Positions 46,437 through 55,386 of a stretch of 64,000 nt of DNA are shown in pieces. Origin of the DNA: Anaerobaca lacustris (GTDB taxonomy: Bacteria > Planctomycetota > Phycisphaerae > Sedimentisphaerales > Anaerobacaceae). The notes under the pieces were generated by a model that searched no databases, was not told where the DNA came from, and worked only from the letters and a program-made list of their open reading frames with translations. Both the position numbers and the translations under genes were made by a program. Each line of letters opens with the position of its first letter. The first letter of the stretch is position 1. The stretch lies in the NCBI RefSeq assembly GCF_030012215.1, contig NZ_JASCXX010000005.1:124001-188000 (forward strand). The letters are read 5' to 3'.

Positions 46437-46683
46437 GAAAGTGATTGAGGTTGTCAACCAGAGCCTGGCCGAGGAGTTCGAGGTCGATCCGGAGACGTTA
46501 AAGCCCGAAGCGCACCTCATAGAAGACCTGGGGTTTGACAGTCTCGATTTCGTGGATATGGTGGTCGTCTTGCAGGAAGCGTTCGGCGTGATGCTGAGAG
46601 AAGAGCCGCGCGTCCGCGAGGTGAGGACGCTGGGCGATCTGCACCGCCTGGTGATCGACAAGAAACGAGAGCTCGAGTCGTAA
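46426..46683 (+). CDS. Acyl carrier protein (second)
   Basis: 85 residues with phosphopantetheine site DLGFDSLDFVDM, Ser39. GTG start at 46426 chosen because GGGAG stands eight bases upstream, inside the end of the preceding ketosynthase gene; GTG 46411 is another possibility. Helix 2 (SLDFVDMVVVLQEAFGVML) is less acidic than that of the first carrier. Lies between a ketosynthase and an acyltransferase, as one of two carriers in aryl polyene clusters. Confidence 0.9.
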   Translation: MTDEKVIEVVNQSLAEEFEVDPETLKPEAHLIEDLGFDSLDFVDMVVVLQEAFGVMLREEPRVREVRTLGDLHRLVIDKKRELES

Positions 46684-46741
46684 TGCAGCAGAGATGGGTT
46701 CACGATCGCCGGACATTTACCGATCGGCCGGAGCAGACCGC

Positions 46742-47542
46742 ATGAGAGCAAACAGTCCTGAGGCAGTAGGGCCGCCGTATCTTGAGCAAAAGCCGGCCTC
46801 TGCGCTGACGATCGTTCTCATGAACATCTGGGTTCCACTGCTCATGGTCCTCGAGACCGCGATCGGCATCGTCCTTATTCCACTGGGGTTGCTCGTGTGG
46901 CGACTGGTTACGCGGTGGCCCCTGGCCAGGATCATGCGCCATTTCGTCTGGATCTACGGGCGCGTCTGGATGTGGATCGTCTCGCCGTTCGTTCGCTTCG
47001 AACTGGTCGGGGCCGATCGCGAATGGGCCAAGCGACCCATCATGTACGTCGCCAATCACCTGTCGTTCGTCGATATCTTCTGTCTGTCGGCCATGCCCGT
47101 CTTCGACGTCATCATTTGCCTGCGGGCCTGGCCGTTCAAAATGGTGTGGTTTGCGCCGTTCATGCGTCTGGCCGAGTACCTGGACGTGGAGTCCCTGCCC
47201 TGGGACGAGATTGTAGCCAAGAGCAAGAGCGTCTTCCGCGCGGACCGGTCGATGCTGGTCTTTCCCCAGGGCCATCGCAGCCGGGACGGTCGGCTCGGGC
47301 GCTTCTACTCCGGCGCTTTCAGGCTGGCGCTTCAGTCCGGCGTTCCCATCGTCCCGATCTGCATCGCGGGCACCGACCGGGTCTCTCCGCCGGGGCGCCG
47401 ATGGCTGGAGCCGTCCCGCGTGCGCATCGAATGTCTCGAACCGATCGATCCGAAGCAGTTCGAAGGCGATCTGGGGCACATTGAGTTGCGTCGAACCGTC
47501 AAACAGAGAATGGAGGCCTGCCTTGCACGGTTGTGCGCCTGA
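46742..47542 (+). CDS. 1-acyl-glycerol-3-phosphate-type acyltransferase (LPLAT/PlsC family)
   Basis: 266 residues. Two hydrophobic segments at about 22-55 and 65-85 hold it in the inner membrane. Catalytic HX4D is NHLSFVD (His106, Asp111); the second block is VFPQGHRSRDGRLGRF and the third PIVPICIAGTDR. It transfers acyl groups from carrier protein or CoA to a lipid alcohol. Aryl polyene clusters have a PlsC-like protein at this spot (ApeD role). ATG 46742 has GGAG eight bases before it; an ATG at 46694 gives 16 more residues. Confidence 0.85.
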   Translation: MRANSPEAVGPPYLEQKPASALTIVLMNIWVPLLMVLETAIGIVLIPLGLLVWRLVTRWPLARIMRHFVWIYGRVWMWIVSPFVRFELVGADREWAKRPIMYVANHLSFVDIFCLSAMPVFDVIICLRAWPFKMVWFAPFMRLAEYLDVESLPWDEIVAKSKSVFRADRSMLVFPQGHRSRDGRLGRFYSGAFRLALQSGVPIVPICIAGTDRVSPPGRRWLEPSRVRIECLEPIDPKQFEGDLGHIELRRTVKQRMEACLARLCA

Positions 47543-48899
47543 TTCGTCGAGGGACGGTCGGGGCAACGCCCTGGCCGGCCTGGAGCCCGCCGAAGCCCTG
47601 GCCTTTGCGTCGGCGCCGGAGATCGAGGCGTGCGCCAACCGCCTTCTGCAACGGCACGTGCAGTACTGCTACGAGCGATCCGATTTTTATCGGTCCCACT
47701 TCGACCGTCTCGGCCTCGACGCCGGGGATATACGATGCGTCGCCGACCTGCGGAAGCTGCCCTTCACCACGAAGGACGACCTGGCCGAACATGGGGCGCG
47801 GCTGCGATGCGTCGCGCCGCGCGACATCGTCGATCTGTGCCAGACCTCCGGCACCACCGGTGCGCCTGTCACGCTCGAGCTGACCGAGTTGGACCTCCAG
47901 CGGCTGGCGTACAACGAGCAGTCCTGCTTCGAAGCGGCCGGTCTGACGGCCGACGACCGCGTGATCGTGGCCTGTGCGATGGGGCGTTGCTTCATGGCGG
48001 GGCTGGCGTATTTCGAGGGATTGCGTCGGCTGGGCGCCACGGCGATCCGGATCGGGGCCGGACGCCCCGCCGTCCTGGCCGAAGCCGTGCGTATCCACAG
48101 ACCCACCGCCGTTGTCGGGGTGCCGTCCAACCTGCTGCAAACAGGCAAGCTGTTGCAGAGCCGGGGCATCGAGCCGTCTCAGATGGGCGTCGCCAGACTC
48201 ATTCTGATCGGCGAACCCATACGCGAGGCGGATCTGTCGCTCTCAGCCCTGGGCCGGCGTCTGAGCGAATTGTGGAAGGCGCAGGTGCTGGGGACTTATG
48301 CGAGCACGGAAATGGCCACCTCTTTCGCGGAGTGCGACGGGGGTTCCGGCGGCGGGCACGTCCTGGCCGATCTGATTGTCGTCGAGATCGTGGACGAGGC
48401 CGGCAATGCCGTCGCGCCGGGCGAACCGGGCGAAGTGGTCGCCACGCCGCTCCAGGTGACCGGGATGCCGCTGCTGCGACTCCGGACGGGAGACATTGCG
48501 GCTCTGCTTCCGGGGCCTTGTGCCTGTGGCCGCCGGACACCGCGCCTGGGGCCCGTGCTGGGCCGCAAGGCTCAGATGTTGAAAGTGCAAGGCACCACGC
48601 TGTATCCGGCCTCCATCTTCGCCGCGTTGCAGGAGATCGAGGAGGTGCGGAATTACTATATCGAGATCGAGCAGGACTACGAACTGTCCGATCACCCTCG
48701 CGTGGTGGTCGGTCTCGAAGACGGTGCCTCTATGACCCGTGAGGAAATTGCCGGTCGGATCTGCGGCCGCGTGCGCGTCACCCTCGACGTGGCGATCGCC
48801 ACCCCCGAGGAAGTCGCGAAACGGACACTGCTGGAGAACCGGCGCAAGCCGATGCTGGTGTTTGACTATCGCCACAAGACCAAGAAAGGACCTGCGTAA
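47523..48899 (+). CDS. AMP-dependent aryl-acid ligase (phenylacetate-CoA-ligase-like)
   Basis: 458 residues, adenylate-forming enzyme. Nucleotide motif TSGTTGAP at 108-115; LGTYASTEMATS is the A5 region, and RTGDIAALLPGPCACGRRTPRLGPV matches PaaK-like ligases. It activates an aryl acid with ATP and passes it to CoA or an acyl carrier. Start TTG at 47523 is inferred from GGAGG six bases before; it overlaps the acyltransferase by 20 bases. Next to an ammonia-lyase, it should activate the aryl acrylate made by that enzyme as a starter unit (ApeH role in aryl polyenes). Confidence 0.87.
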   Translation: MHGCAPDSSRDGRGNALAGLEPAEALAFASAPEIEACANRLLQRHVQYCYERSDFYRSHFDRLGLDAGDIRCVADLRKLPFTTKDDLAEHGARLRCVAPRDIVDLCQTSGTTGAPVTLELTELDLQRLAYNEQSCFEAAGLTADDRVIVACAMGRCFMAGLAYFEGLRRLGATAIRIGAGRPAVLAEAVRIHRPTAVVGVPSNLLQTGKLLQSRGIEPSQMGVARLILIGEPIREADLSLSALGRRLSELWKAQVLGTYASTEMATSFAECDGGSGGGHVLADLIVVEIVDEAGNAVAPGEPGEVVATPLQVTGMPLLRLRTGDIAALLPGPCACGRRTPRLGPVLGRKAQMLKVQGTTLYPASIFAALQEIEEVRNYYIEIEQDYELSDHPRVVVGLEDGASMTREEIAGRICGRVRVTLDVAIATPEEVAKRTLLENRRKPMLVFDYRHKTKKGPA

Positions 48900-48900
48900 G

Positions 48901-50499
48901 ATGAAACGACCGGAGGTCGTTCTCAACGGCAATGATCTGAGCGTCGATGATATCGTCGCGGTTGGCATAGGGGACAAAACGGTGGCCCTGGCCCCATCCG
49001 CCCTTGAGCGGTGCCGGCGAAGCCGGACGTTTCTCGAAGCGCAGGTGGCCGCGCGCAACGTGATCTACGGCGTCAACACGTCCTTTGGGCCGATGTGCAA
49101 CAAGATCATCGGCGACGACGAACTGGAAGCCCTCCAGGTAAATCTGATTCGCAGCCATGCGGCGGGCCTGGGAGACCCTCTGAAATACTACATCGCTCAG
49201 GCTGTGATGGTCGTGCGGCTGAACACGCTGCTCAAAGGCTACAGCGGCGTGCGGATCGAGCTTCTCGAATTGATGCGAGAGATGATCAACCGGGGCATCG
49301 CCCCGTATATTCCCGAATGCGGCAGCGTCGGCGCCTCAGGCGATCTGGTGCACCTGGCCCACATGGCCCTGGCCCTCATCGGCGAAGGGCAGGCCTTCCA
49401 CAAAGGCCGGCTGACAAGCGCTCGGGAGGCGTTGCAGGCCGAAGGGCTGGAACCGATCCGGCTGAGTTTCAAGGAAGGGATCGCCCTGATCAACGGAACC
49501 AGCGCGATGACGGCGCTGGCGGCCTTTGCGCTGTTCGGCGCCCGAAAGCTGCTGTCGTTGAGCTGCGTGACCGCGGCCTTTGCCCTGGAGATCTTCGGGG
49601 GGATTGACGACGCCTTCGACGAGGACCTGCACCTGCTCAAGCCCCATCCGGGTCAGCAGCAGATCGCCGAGACGGTTCGCCGCTTGTATCACGGATCGCA
49701 CAACATCACGCTGCGCGACGAGATGCACGGGCGCATCCGCCGCGAAGAGGTCAAAGGCGCGTATTTCGAAACCAGCGTCAACGTTCAGGACGTGTATTCG
49801 ATTCGGTGCACCCCGCAGATTCTTGCGCCCGTCCAGGAGAATCTGGACCAGGCCGCCGCGACGATCCACATCGAAGCCAATTCGGTCAATGACAATCCGG
49901 TGATCATTCCGGAGAAGAACAAGGTCATCCACGGCGGCAACTTCCACGGTCAGAGCATCGCCTTTGCCATGGACGCCCTGTGTATGGCGATTGCCGAGAT
50001 AAGCACGTTGAGCGAGCGGCGGATCAACAAGCTGCTGGACAAGAACCTCAACGAAGGCCTGCCCGAGCTGCTGATCGCCGGAACGGTGGGCCTGACCATG
50101 GGATTCATGGGGGCCCAGTACGTGGCCACCTCGACCACGGCCGAGAATCGGCAGTTGGCCAATCCGGTCGGCACGCTGTCGATTAGCTGCAATGCGTCGA
50201 ATCAGGACGTGGTCAGCATGGGCACGGTCGCGGCGCGAAAGGCGTTCCGGGCGGTGAGCAACGCCAAGCACATTCTGACGGTCGAGGTACTTGCAGACCT
50301 TCAGGCTCTGTACTTCCGTGGCGCCGGGGGCCTCGGGAACGGCTGTCGGCGCATTCACGACTTGCTGTCCGAGCACTTCGTCGTCTACGACAACGGGCGG
50401 ATCTTCCACGACGAGCTGGTGAAGTTTCGCAAGCTGCTCTTTTCGAGCCAGTTGTTCGACGATCTCAATGTGTATTGTGATGGAGACTGTGCGTCATGA
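48901..50499 (+). CDS. Aromatic amino acid ammonia-lyase (HAL/PAL/TAL family)
   Basis: 532 residues. The MIO prosthetic group forms from Ala145-Ser146-Gly147 in GSVGASGDLVHLAH; the catalytic Tyr56 is in YGVNTSFGP. NDNPVI and SISCNASNQDVVSMG are other conserved blocks. The residues that often tell substrate preference read RSHAAGLG, with Ser-His as in histidine lyases, so the sequence alone points to histidine while the location beside an aryl-acid ligase points to tyrosine or phenylalanine. Its product, 4-coumarate or cinnamate, would be the aryl starter. Stop overlaps the next dehydratase by ATGA. No other histidine-degradation genes are present nearby. Confidence 0.87.
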   Translation: MKRPEVVLNGNDLSVDDIVAVGIGDKTVALAPSALERCRRSRTFLEAQVAARNVIYGVNTSFGPMCNKIIGDDELEALQVNLIRSHAAGLGDPLKYYIAQAVMVVRLNTLLKGYSGVRIELLELMREMINRGIAPYIPECGSVGASGDLVHLAHMALALIGEGQAFHKGRLTSAREALQAEGLEPIRLSFKEGIALINGTSAMTALAAFALFGARKLLSLSCVTAAFALEIFGGIDDAFDEDLHLLKPHPGQQQIAETVRRLYHGSHNITLRDEMHGRIRREEVKGAYFETSVNVQDVYSIRCTPQILAPVQENLDQAAATIHIEANSVNDNPVIIPEKNKVIHGGNFHGQSIAFAMDALCMAIAEISTLSERRINKLLDKNLNEGLPELLIAGTVGLTMGFMGAQYVATSTTAENRQLANPVGTLSISCNASNQDVVSMGTVAARKAFRAVSNAKHILTVEVLADLQALYFRGAGGLGNGCRRIHDLLSEHFVVYDNGRIFHDELVKFRKLLFSSQLFDDLNVYCDGDCAS

Positions 50500-50936
50500 C
50501 GTTGCCTGCCGACACAGAGCAATTCATGCTGCATCGCGCGCCCATGCGGCTGGTCCAGCGGCTCCTGCGCGTTGACGGCGATCAGGCCGAGGCCGAAGCC
50601 CGGCTCGAACCCGGCGACGTCGGGGTCGGTCCGGACGGAAAGGTGGAGCGAACGGCCCTCATGGAAATGGTGGCCCAGACCTATGCGGCCGCACGAGGCT
50701 ATCTCGATCTGGCCGAGGACGCCTCTCCGGCCCTGGGGTATCTGGTCGGAGTCGGCGATTTTCGCGTCATCCGTGCGCCGCAAGCCGGTGAGCGGCTGCG
50801 CATCGAGGTCCAGTCGGCCAATTCCTTCGAGGATTTCTACGCGGTGGAGGGATGCGTTCGCTGCCGGGACGAGATCCTGGCGACGGGAACGCTCAAGGTC
50901 TGGCAGCAACCCCAGACGGGACCCCAGACCGCGTAA
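50496..50936 (+). CDS. Hotdog-fold 3-hydroxyacyl-ACP dehydratase (first)
   Basis: 146 residues. N-terminal FMLHRAPMRLVQRL carries the catalytic histidine in the LPHR-like motif of the aryl-polyene dehydratase (ApeP-type) family; the central ALMEMVAQTYAAARGY replaces the usual long hotdog helix. It removes water from a 3-hydroxyacyl carrier to give an enoyl group, which remains unreduced in polyene pathways since no enoyl reductase is coded here. Overlaps the ammonia-lyase stop (ATGA). Two different dehydratases in one cluster is the aryl polyene rule. Confidence 0.8.
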   Translation: MTLPADTEQFMLHRAPMRLVQRLLRVDGDQAEAEARLEPGDVGVGPDGKVERTALMEMVAQTYAAARGYLDLAEDASPALGYLVGVGDFRVIRAPQAGERLRIEVQSANSFEDFYAVEGCVRCRDEILATGTLKVWQQPQTGPQTA

Positions 50937-50965
50937 GAGCCCCCACGCAATGAGCGATTGTCGCC

Positions 50966-53416
50966 ATGCGTTCGCACAAGCTTTCGTTGGAGTCGGTTTT
51001 GCGCTCTCAATTCCAGACAAATCTCATCGGTCAAACCGTGACGTGGGTCTTTCGGATCGGAGACCGTCATCGGCGAACTCTGGGACTGTGCCTGCTGGCG
51101 CTGACGCTTCTCGGCGGCTGGCTGGCCTTGCAGGTGTCCACGGAAGAGGATATCGCCGTGATGCTTCCGGACAGCGATCCGGTGTTTGCCGCCAGCTATG
51201 CTCTGCTCAAGAAGGCCCCATTTTCGCGCAGCGTGTTGATCGATCTGGAGGCTCCCGTCGAAGGCCAAGCCGCCCTGCTGGCCCAGACGGCCGAGCGCTT
51301 GCGGGAACGCTTGCAGCCGCCCTGGATTTCGCAGGTGATTGGAGGGATGTCGATGGAGTCGGGCGCCCGGCTCCTGGACGGCCTCTTCGCACACATGCCG
51401 CAACTGTTCACGGAGGAGGACGCCGCCGCGCTGGCGGCGAGAATGGCCCCGGAGCAGGTGGGCGAAACGTTGCAGACCAGTCTCAACGCGCTCAGCGGCC
51501 CCGAAGGTCTCTGGCTGGCCCGATGGCTCAGCCGCGACCCGCTGGCCTTTCGCAATCAGGCGTTCCGCAAACTGGCGACGGTCGCCGTGCTCCCCGACGT
51601 CGGGATCGAGGATGGGGCGCTGATCGATCCGACCGGCCGGCACACCCTGTTGGTGGCCGAAACACCGGTGTCGATGGAGGACTCGCAGGGCAGCGAACAG
51701 TTGCTTCGGTATCTCGATGAGGTCATGGCCGAGGTCGTTCCCGATACGCTCACCGCGCGTGTGGTGTGCGCCCATCGCTACACCGTCGCCAACGCCCGCG
51801 CCATCAAGCGCGACCTGGTGGTGGTTTTTGCCGTCTCTTGCGTGGGACTCATCGCGGTGTTCGTGTCTCTTCTGCGGCACTGGCGGGCGGTGTTCGTCTT
51901 CCTGGTCCCGGTGTTTGCCATTCTGGCCGGCGTGCTGGCGACGGCGGCGGTCTTTCGCATGATCTCCGTGATGACGGTCGGGTTCGGGGCCGTGCTGCTG
52001 GGCATATCGGTGGACTATGGGTTGCACGTGTTTTTTGGCCTGGGCCAGCGGCAATCGGATCGAGCGGGATACATGTCACGGCTGGCCGTGCCGATGGTCG
52101 TCTCGTGCGCCACGACCGTCGGCGTCTTCGCCGTGCTGCTGTGGTCGGGCCTGCCGATTCAGCGCCAGCTCTCGATCTTCTCCATCGCCGGACTGCTGAC
52201 GGCATTGGTCCTGGCGATTGCCTGGTTGCCGCACTGGATGGCCGAACAGAAGGCGGGCCGATGGATGGCGATCCCGGAAATCGGCGGCAAGGGGCGGCGC
52301 TGGGTCGTCGCGATCTGGCTCGTCCTGCTGATCGCCTGTGCGCCTTTCTGTCTGCGAGTCAGGTTCGACGGCGACTTGCGCAATGTCGGACTGACGCCCG
52401 AGGACGTGTTGGCCGACGAATACGCCATACGCGACGCCTGGGGAGACCCGCGCGGCCAGGCGCTGGTCGTGGCTCAATCCGACGATGTCCAGTCCACCTT
52501 GGAGATGAACGAGCAGGTCTACGCCCAACTGGCTGAACTCTGGGGACCGGGGGAGCTGATCAGCCTGGCGCCTCTGCTGCCGAGCCGAGCCACGCAAGAG
52601 GCGAACCTGGACCGCTGGCGCCGATTCTGGCACGAGGAGGGCCGACTGGATCGGCTGCGCCAGACCCTCGGCGCCGAGGGCGGCAAACTGGGGTTCACAC
52701 AGGAGGCATTTGCGCCGTTCTTTACGTGGGTTGAGCGGGATCGCGCACCGTTTGACGTGGTGGAATTCAAGCAGCTTGCCGGCTCTCTGCTGGACCTGCT
52801 GTTCCTGTCGCGTTCGGAGGGCCTGGGCCTGATCAGTCTCGTTCCGGATAACGAGCAGACCATCGAAGCGTTCGGCGCCGGCGGCCTGGCCTTGCCGCCG
52901 GGCGTCGAGGCCATCTCGCAGAAGTGGTTTGCCTCCATCCTTCGCCGGTCGCTGGAAAAGGACTTTCAACGATTTCTTCTGCTGGCGTCCGTCGTCGTCG
53001 TGATCGTGCTGATCGCGGCGTTGCACCGTCCGTCGGAAGTGCTCCTGTGCCTGCTGCCGCCTGTGACGGGGCTGGCGTTCATGCTGGCCGTCATGGGGCT
53101 GTTGGGCATGAGCGTGAACATGTTCAACGTCGCAGCGAGCGTGCTGGTCATGGGACTCAGCATCGACTACGGCGTCTTTATCGTGCGGTCCCGCTGGGCG
53201 TCCGGACCGGTCCGAGACGGCGCAGCCGAACGAGCGGTCGTCACCTCGGCGCTGACCACACTCTGCGGCTTCGGCGCGCTGTCGGTGGCCCGCCATCCGG
53301 CGATGTTCTCCCTTGGCATCACGGTTGTTTTGGGTATAATCCCTGCTATGGTCTGTGCCCTTCTGGTCATACCTGCATTGCAGCACCGGACCACTGGCGA
53401 ATTGGAATCACGATGA
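50966..53416 (+). CDS. MMPL-family (RND) lipid exporter
   Basis: 816 residues with 12 predicted membrane segments in two halves, each with a large periplasmic loop after the first helix (VSTEEDIAVMLPDSDPVF in the first). Repeated helix blocks (GFGAVLLGISVDYGLHVFF and AASVLVMGLSIDYGVFIV) carry the acidic Asp-Tyr pair used in proton relay. MMPL/HpnN-type exporters take hydrophobic lipids from the inner membrane. In aryl polyene clusters such a protein (ApeM role) hands the polyene lipid to LolA-like carriers. Its stop overlaps the next gene by ATGA. Confidence 0.88.
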   Translation: MRSHKLSLESVLRSQFQTNLIGQTVTWVFRIGDRHRRTLGLCLLALTLLGGWLALQVSTEEDIAVMLPDSDPVFAASYALLKKAPFSRSVLIDLEAPVEGQAALLAQTAERLRERLQPPWISQVIGGMSMESGARLLDGLFAHMPQLFTEEDAAALAARMAPEQVGETLQTSLNALSGPEGLWLARWLSRDPLAFRNQAFRKLATVAVLPDVGIEDGALIDPTGRHTLLVAETPVSMEDSQGSEQLLRYLDEVMAEVVPDTLTARVVCAHRYTVANARAIKRDLVVVFAVSCVGLIAVFVSLLRHWRAVFVFLVPVFAILAGVLATAAVFRMISVMTVGFGAVLLGISVDYGLHVFFGLGQRQSDRAGYMSRLAVPMVVSCATTVGVFAVLLWSGLPIQRQLSIFSIAGLLTALVLAIAWLPHWMAEQKAGRWMAIPEIGGKGRRWVVAIWLVLLIACAPFCLRVRFDGDLRNVGLTPEDVLADEYAIRDAWGDPRGQALVVAQSDDVQSTLEMNEQVYAQLAELWGPGELISLAPLLPSRATQEANLDRWRRFWHEEGRLDRLRQTLGAEGGKLGFTQEAFAPFFTWVERDRAPFDVVEFKQLAGSLLDLLFLSRSEGLGLISLVPDNEQTIEAFGAGGLALPPGVEAISQKWFASILRRSLEKDFQRFLLLASVVVVIVLIAALHRPSEVLLCLLPPVTGLAFMLAVMGLLGMSVNMFNVAASVLVMGLSIDYGVFIVRSRWASGPVRDGAAERAVVTSALTTLCGFGALSVARHPAMFSLGITVVLGIIPAMVCALLVIPALQHRTTGELESR

Positions 53417-53805
53417 AACCACTGAGGAATGAAATTCTGGCGTGTGCAGAGGGCCCCGTGCTCAGCCGCGAGGACGATCGGGCCTTCGAGCTGACGTACC
53501 ACTTCGGCAAGGACTTCACCGCGTTCGCCGGCCATTTTCCGGGCCGTCCGATTCTGCCGGCCTTCGTGCAACTGCTGGCCGGCGAGTGTGCGATGCAGAC
53601 CCGCGCGCGGCGCGAGGTGGTCTTGCAGCGGGTCAAGCGGGCCAAGTTTCTCAAGCCGATTCAGCCGGACCAGAAGATCACAGTGTGTTGGCGCGAACAG
53701 CCGGCGGACGGTGGGGTGCGAGGCAGCTTCACGCTCCTCGCTGACGGGGAGAAAGCGGCCACGTTCACTCTCGAGATGACGGTGACGGGGCAGGCTGATG
53801 TATAA
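53413..53805 (+). CDS. 3-hydroxyacyl-ACP dehydratase (FabZ/ApeI-like, second)
   Basis: 130 residues, hotdog fold. FAGHFPGRPILPAFVQLLAGE contains the catalytic His41 (HFPxRPxxP) and the acidic Glu58. KRAKFLKPIQPDQKI is the usual second block. It dehydrates 3-hydroxyacyl carriers. Overlaps the exporter upstream and the thioesterase downstream by 4 and 8 bases. The ApeI family has the same FxGHFPGxPILPA core. The pair of dehydratases and absent enoyl reductase predict a conjugated polyene rather than a saturated chain. Confidence 0.88.
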   Translation: MKPLRNEILACAEGPVLSREDDRAFELTYHFGKDFTAFAGHFPGRPILPAFVQLLAGECAMQTRARREVVLQRVKRAKFLKPIQPDQKITVCWREQPADGGVRGSFTLLADGEKAATFTLEMTVTGQADV

Positions 53806-54259
53806 ACCGTATTTCCGCGCCATACCCGGAGCGCCACCGCCCTTGCGGCTCACCTTGAATCGGCAAGTCCGCTTCGAAGAGGTGGATTCGATGGGGGTTG
53901 TCTGGCACGGACGTTACCCCAGCTTTTTCGAGGATGGCCGTGTGGCTTTGGGACGCCGGTACGGGATCAGCTATTCCGATTTCATCCGCGAAGGGGTCCC
54001 GGTCCCGGTGCGGCAGATACAGATCGACTACTGTCATCCCCTGAGGTTTGAGGACGAATTCGAAATCGAGACGATCCTGCATTGGTCGGACGCGGCCCGC
54101 ATCAATTTCGAGTATGCCATCCGCAATCTGCAGGGCCGGCTCGTGGCCACCGGGTGCACCGTGCAACTGATGCTGGACCGCGATTTCAACCTGCTTCTGG
54201 GACCGCCGCCCTTCTTCGCCGAGTTTCTGCGGCGGTGGAGACAGGGGGATCTGGTTTGA
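53798..54259 (+). CDS. Acyl-thioesterase (4HBT hotdog family)
   Basis: 153 residues. Active-site block VRFEEVDSMGVVWHGRYPSFFEDGRVALG with Asp30 and His37 matches 4-hydroxybenzoyl-CoA-type thioesterases (ApeK role in aryl polyene sets). It frees acyl chains from carrier protein or CoA, either to release product or to correct wrong starter units. Overlaps neighbours by 8 and 4 bases. Confidence 0.88.
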   Translation: MYKPYFRAIPGAPPPLRLTLNRQVRFEEVDSMGVVWHGRYPSFFEDGRVALGRRYGISYSDFIREGVPVPVRQIQIDYCHPLRFEDEFEIETILHWSDAARINFEYAIRNLQGRLVATGCTVQLMLDRDFNLLLGPPPFFAEFLRRWRQGDLV

Positions 54260-55386
54260 GCGTGGTTCATGTGGCCGATGCAAACGCCGTCACGGCTCTC
54301 GGGCCAGGCGCCGATACCCTGTGGGAGGCGCTGTTGGCCGGGCGCAGTGGACTGACCCCGGTGCGACGGTTCGCCACCGACAATTACCTCTGTCATCAGG
54401 CCGGCTGCATTGCGTCCCTGGACCCCGAACCGCAGACCTCCCGCCTGGACAAACTGACGGAGATGCTCTTTGACGGAATCGAGCCGATTCCGCCGGAGAC
54501 GACACTGCTTACGGCGACCACCAAAGGAGGCATCGACCAGCTCGAGCGGATCGTGCGAGGGCAAGAGACGGGCCGCGATCGCGTTCTCGGTCACACAATC
54601 GCCGAGGCGATGGCTGCGCGGCTCGGCCTCAAGGGCCCTTGGAACAACATCAATGCGGCCTGTGCATCGGCCGCCGTGGCTCTGGCTCTGGGTGCGGCGC
54701 ACATCCAGCACGGCCTGGTCGATTCGGTTCTCGTGTGCGGACTGGACCTGGTCTCGGAGTTCACGTTCTCCGGCTTTGCGGCGTTGAAGGCGTTGTCGCC
54801 CGACGTGTGTCGTCCGTTCGACGTCGCGCGCGAGGGCCTGGTTCTAGGCGAAGGCGCCGCCTACGTGCTGCTGATGAGCGAGAAGGCCCTGCGCCGAACG
54901 AAGCGGAGAAGCCTGGGCCGGCTGGTCGGCTGGGGCATTGCCTCGGACGCCCATCATGTCACGGCCCCGTCGCGAACCGGCGAAGGACTCGTGCTGGCGA
55001 TTCGGCAGGCCCTGGCCGGCGCCGCGCTGACGGCGGCCGACGTGGCGGCCGTCAACGCGCACGGCACGGGATCGATCTACAACGACGCCATGGAACTGGC
55101 CGCCTTTGGCCAGCTCTTCGACCGGTTGCCACCGCTCCACTCGGTCAAAGGGGCAACGGGCCATACGATGGGGGCCTGTGGGACGATCGAGACGATTGTC
55201 GGATTGTGCAGCCTGAAGCACCAGTGCCTCCCCCCCACCGCCGGGCTCTCGACGCCCGAGGACAAGGCGAAGGGGTGCGTCGCAGCCGAAGTCCAGCGCT
55301 TCTCCGGCGAGTATCTGCTGATGACCAACTCCGGGTTCGGCGGGATCAATGCCGCCCTCATCCTGGGTCGGGAGGCGTCGATATGA
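54256..55386 (+). CDS. Beta-ketoacyl-ACP synthase, second pair, active subunit
   Basis: 376 residues, TTG start overlapping the thioesterase stop (TTGA). Triad present: Cys136 (NAACASAA), His269 (NAHGTGSIYND) and His303 (VKGATGHTMGACG). Followed by a short degenerate synthase that overlaps by ATGA. In aryl polyene clusters such a synthase plus short partner forms the ketosynthase/chain-length-factor heterodimer (ApeO/ApeC roles), which adds malonyl units until the chain fills the pocket. Confidence 0.9.
   Translation: MSVVHVADANAVTALGPGADTLWEALLAGRSGLTPVRRFATDNYLCHQAGCIASLDPEPQTSRLDKLTEMLFDGIEPIPPETTLLTATTKGGIDQLERIVRGQETGRDRVLGHTIAEAMAARLGLKGPWNNINAACASAAVALALGAAHIQHGLVDSVLVCGLDLVSEFTFSGFAALKALSPDVCRPFDVAREGLVLGEGAAYVLLMSEKALRRTKRRSLGRLVGWGIASDAHHVTAPSRTGEGLVLAIRQALAGAALTAADVAAVNAHGTGSIYNDAMELAAFGQLFDRLPPLHSVKGATGHTMGACGTIETIVGLCSLKHQCLPPTAGLSTPEDKAKGCVAAEVQRFSGEYLLMTNSGFGGINAALILGREASI

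Noticed and set aside
48901-50499. Annotation as hutH of a histidine-use operon
   Set aside because: No hutU, hutI or other hut genes nearby and the gene is coupled to a dehydratase and placed after an aryl-acid ligase; context favours an aryl starter role despite the Ser-His dipeptide.
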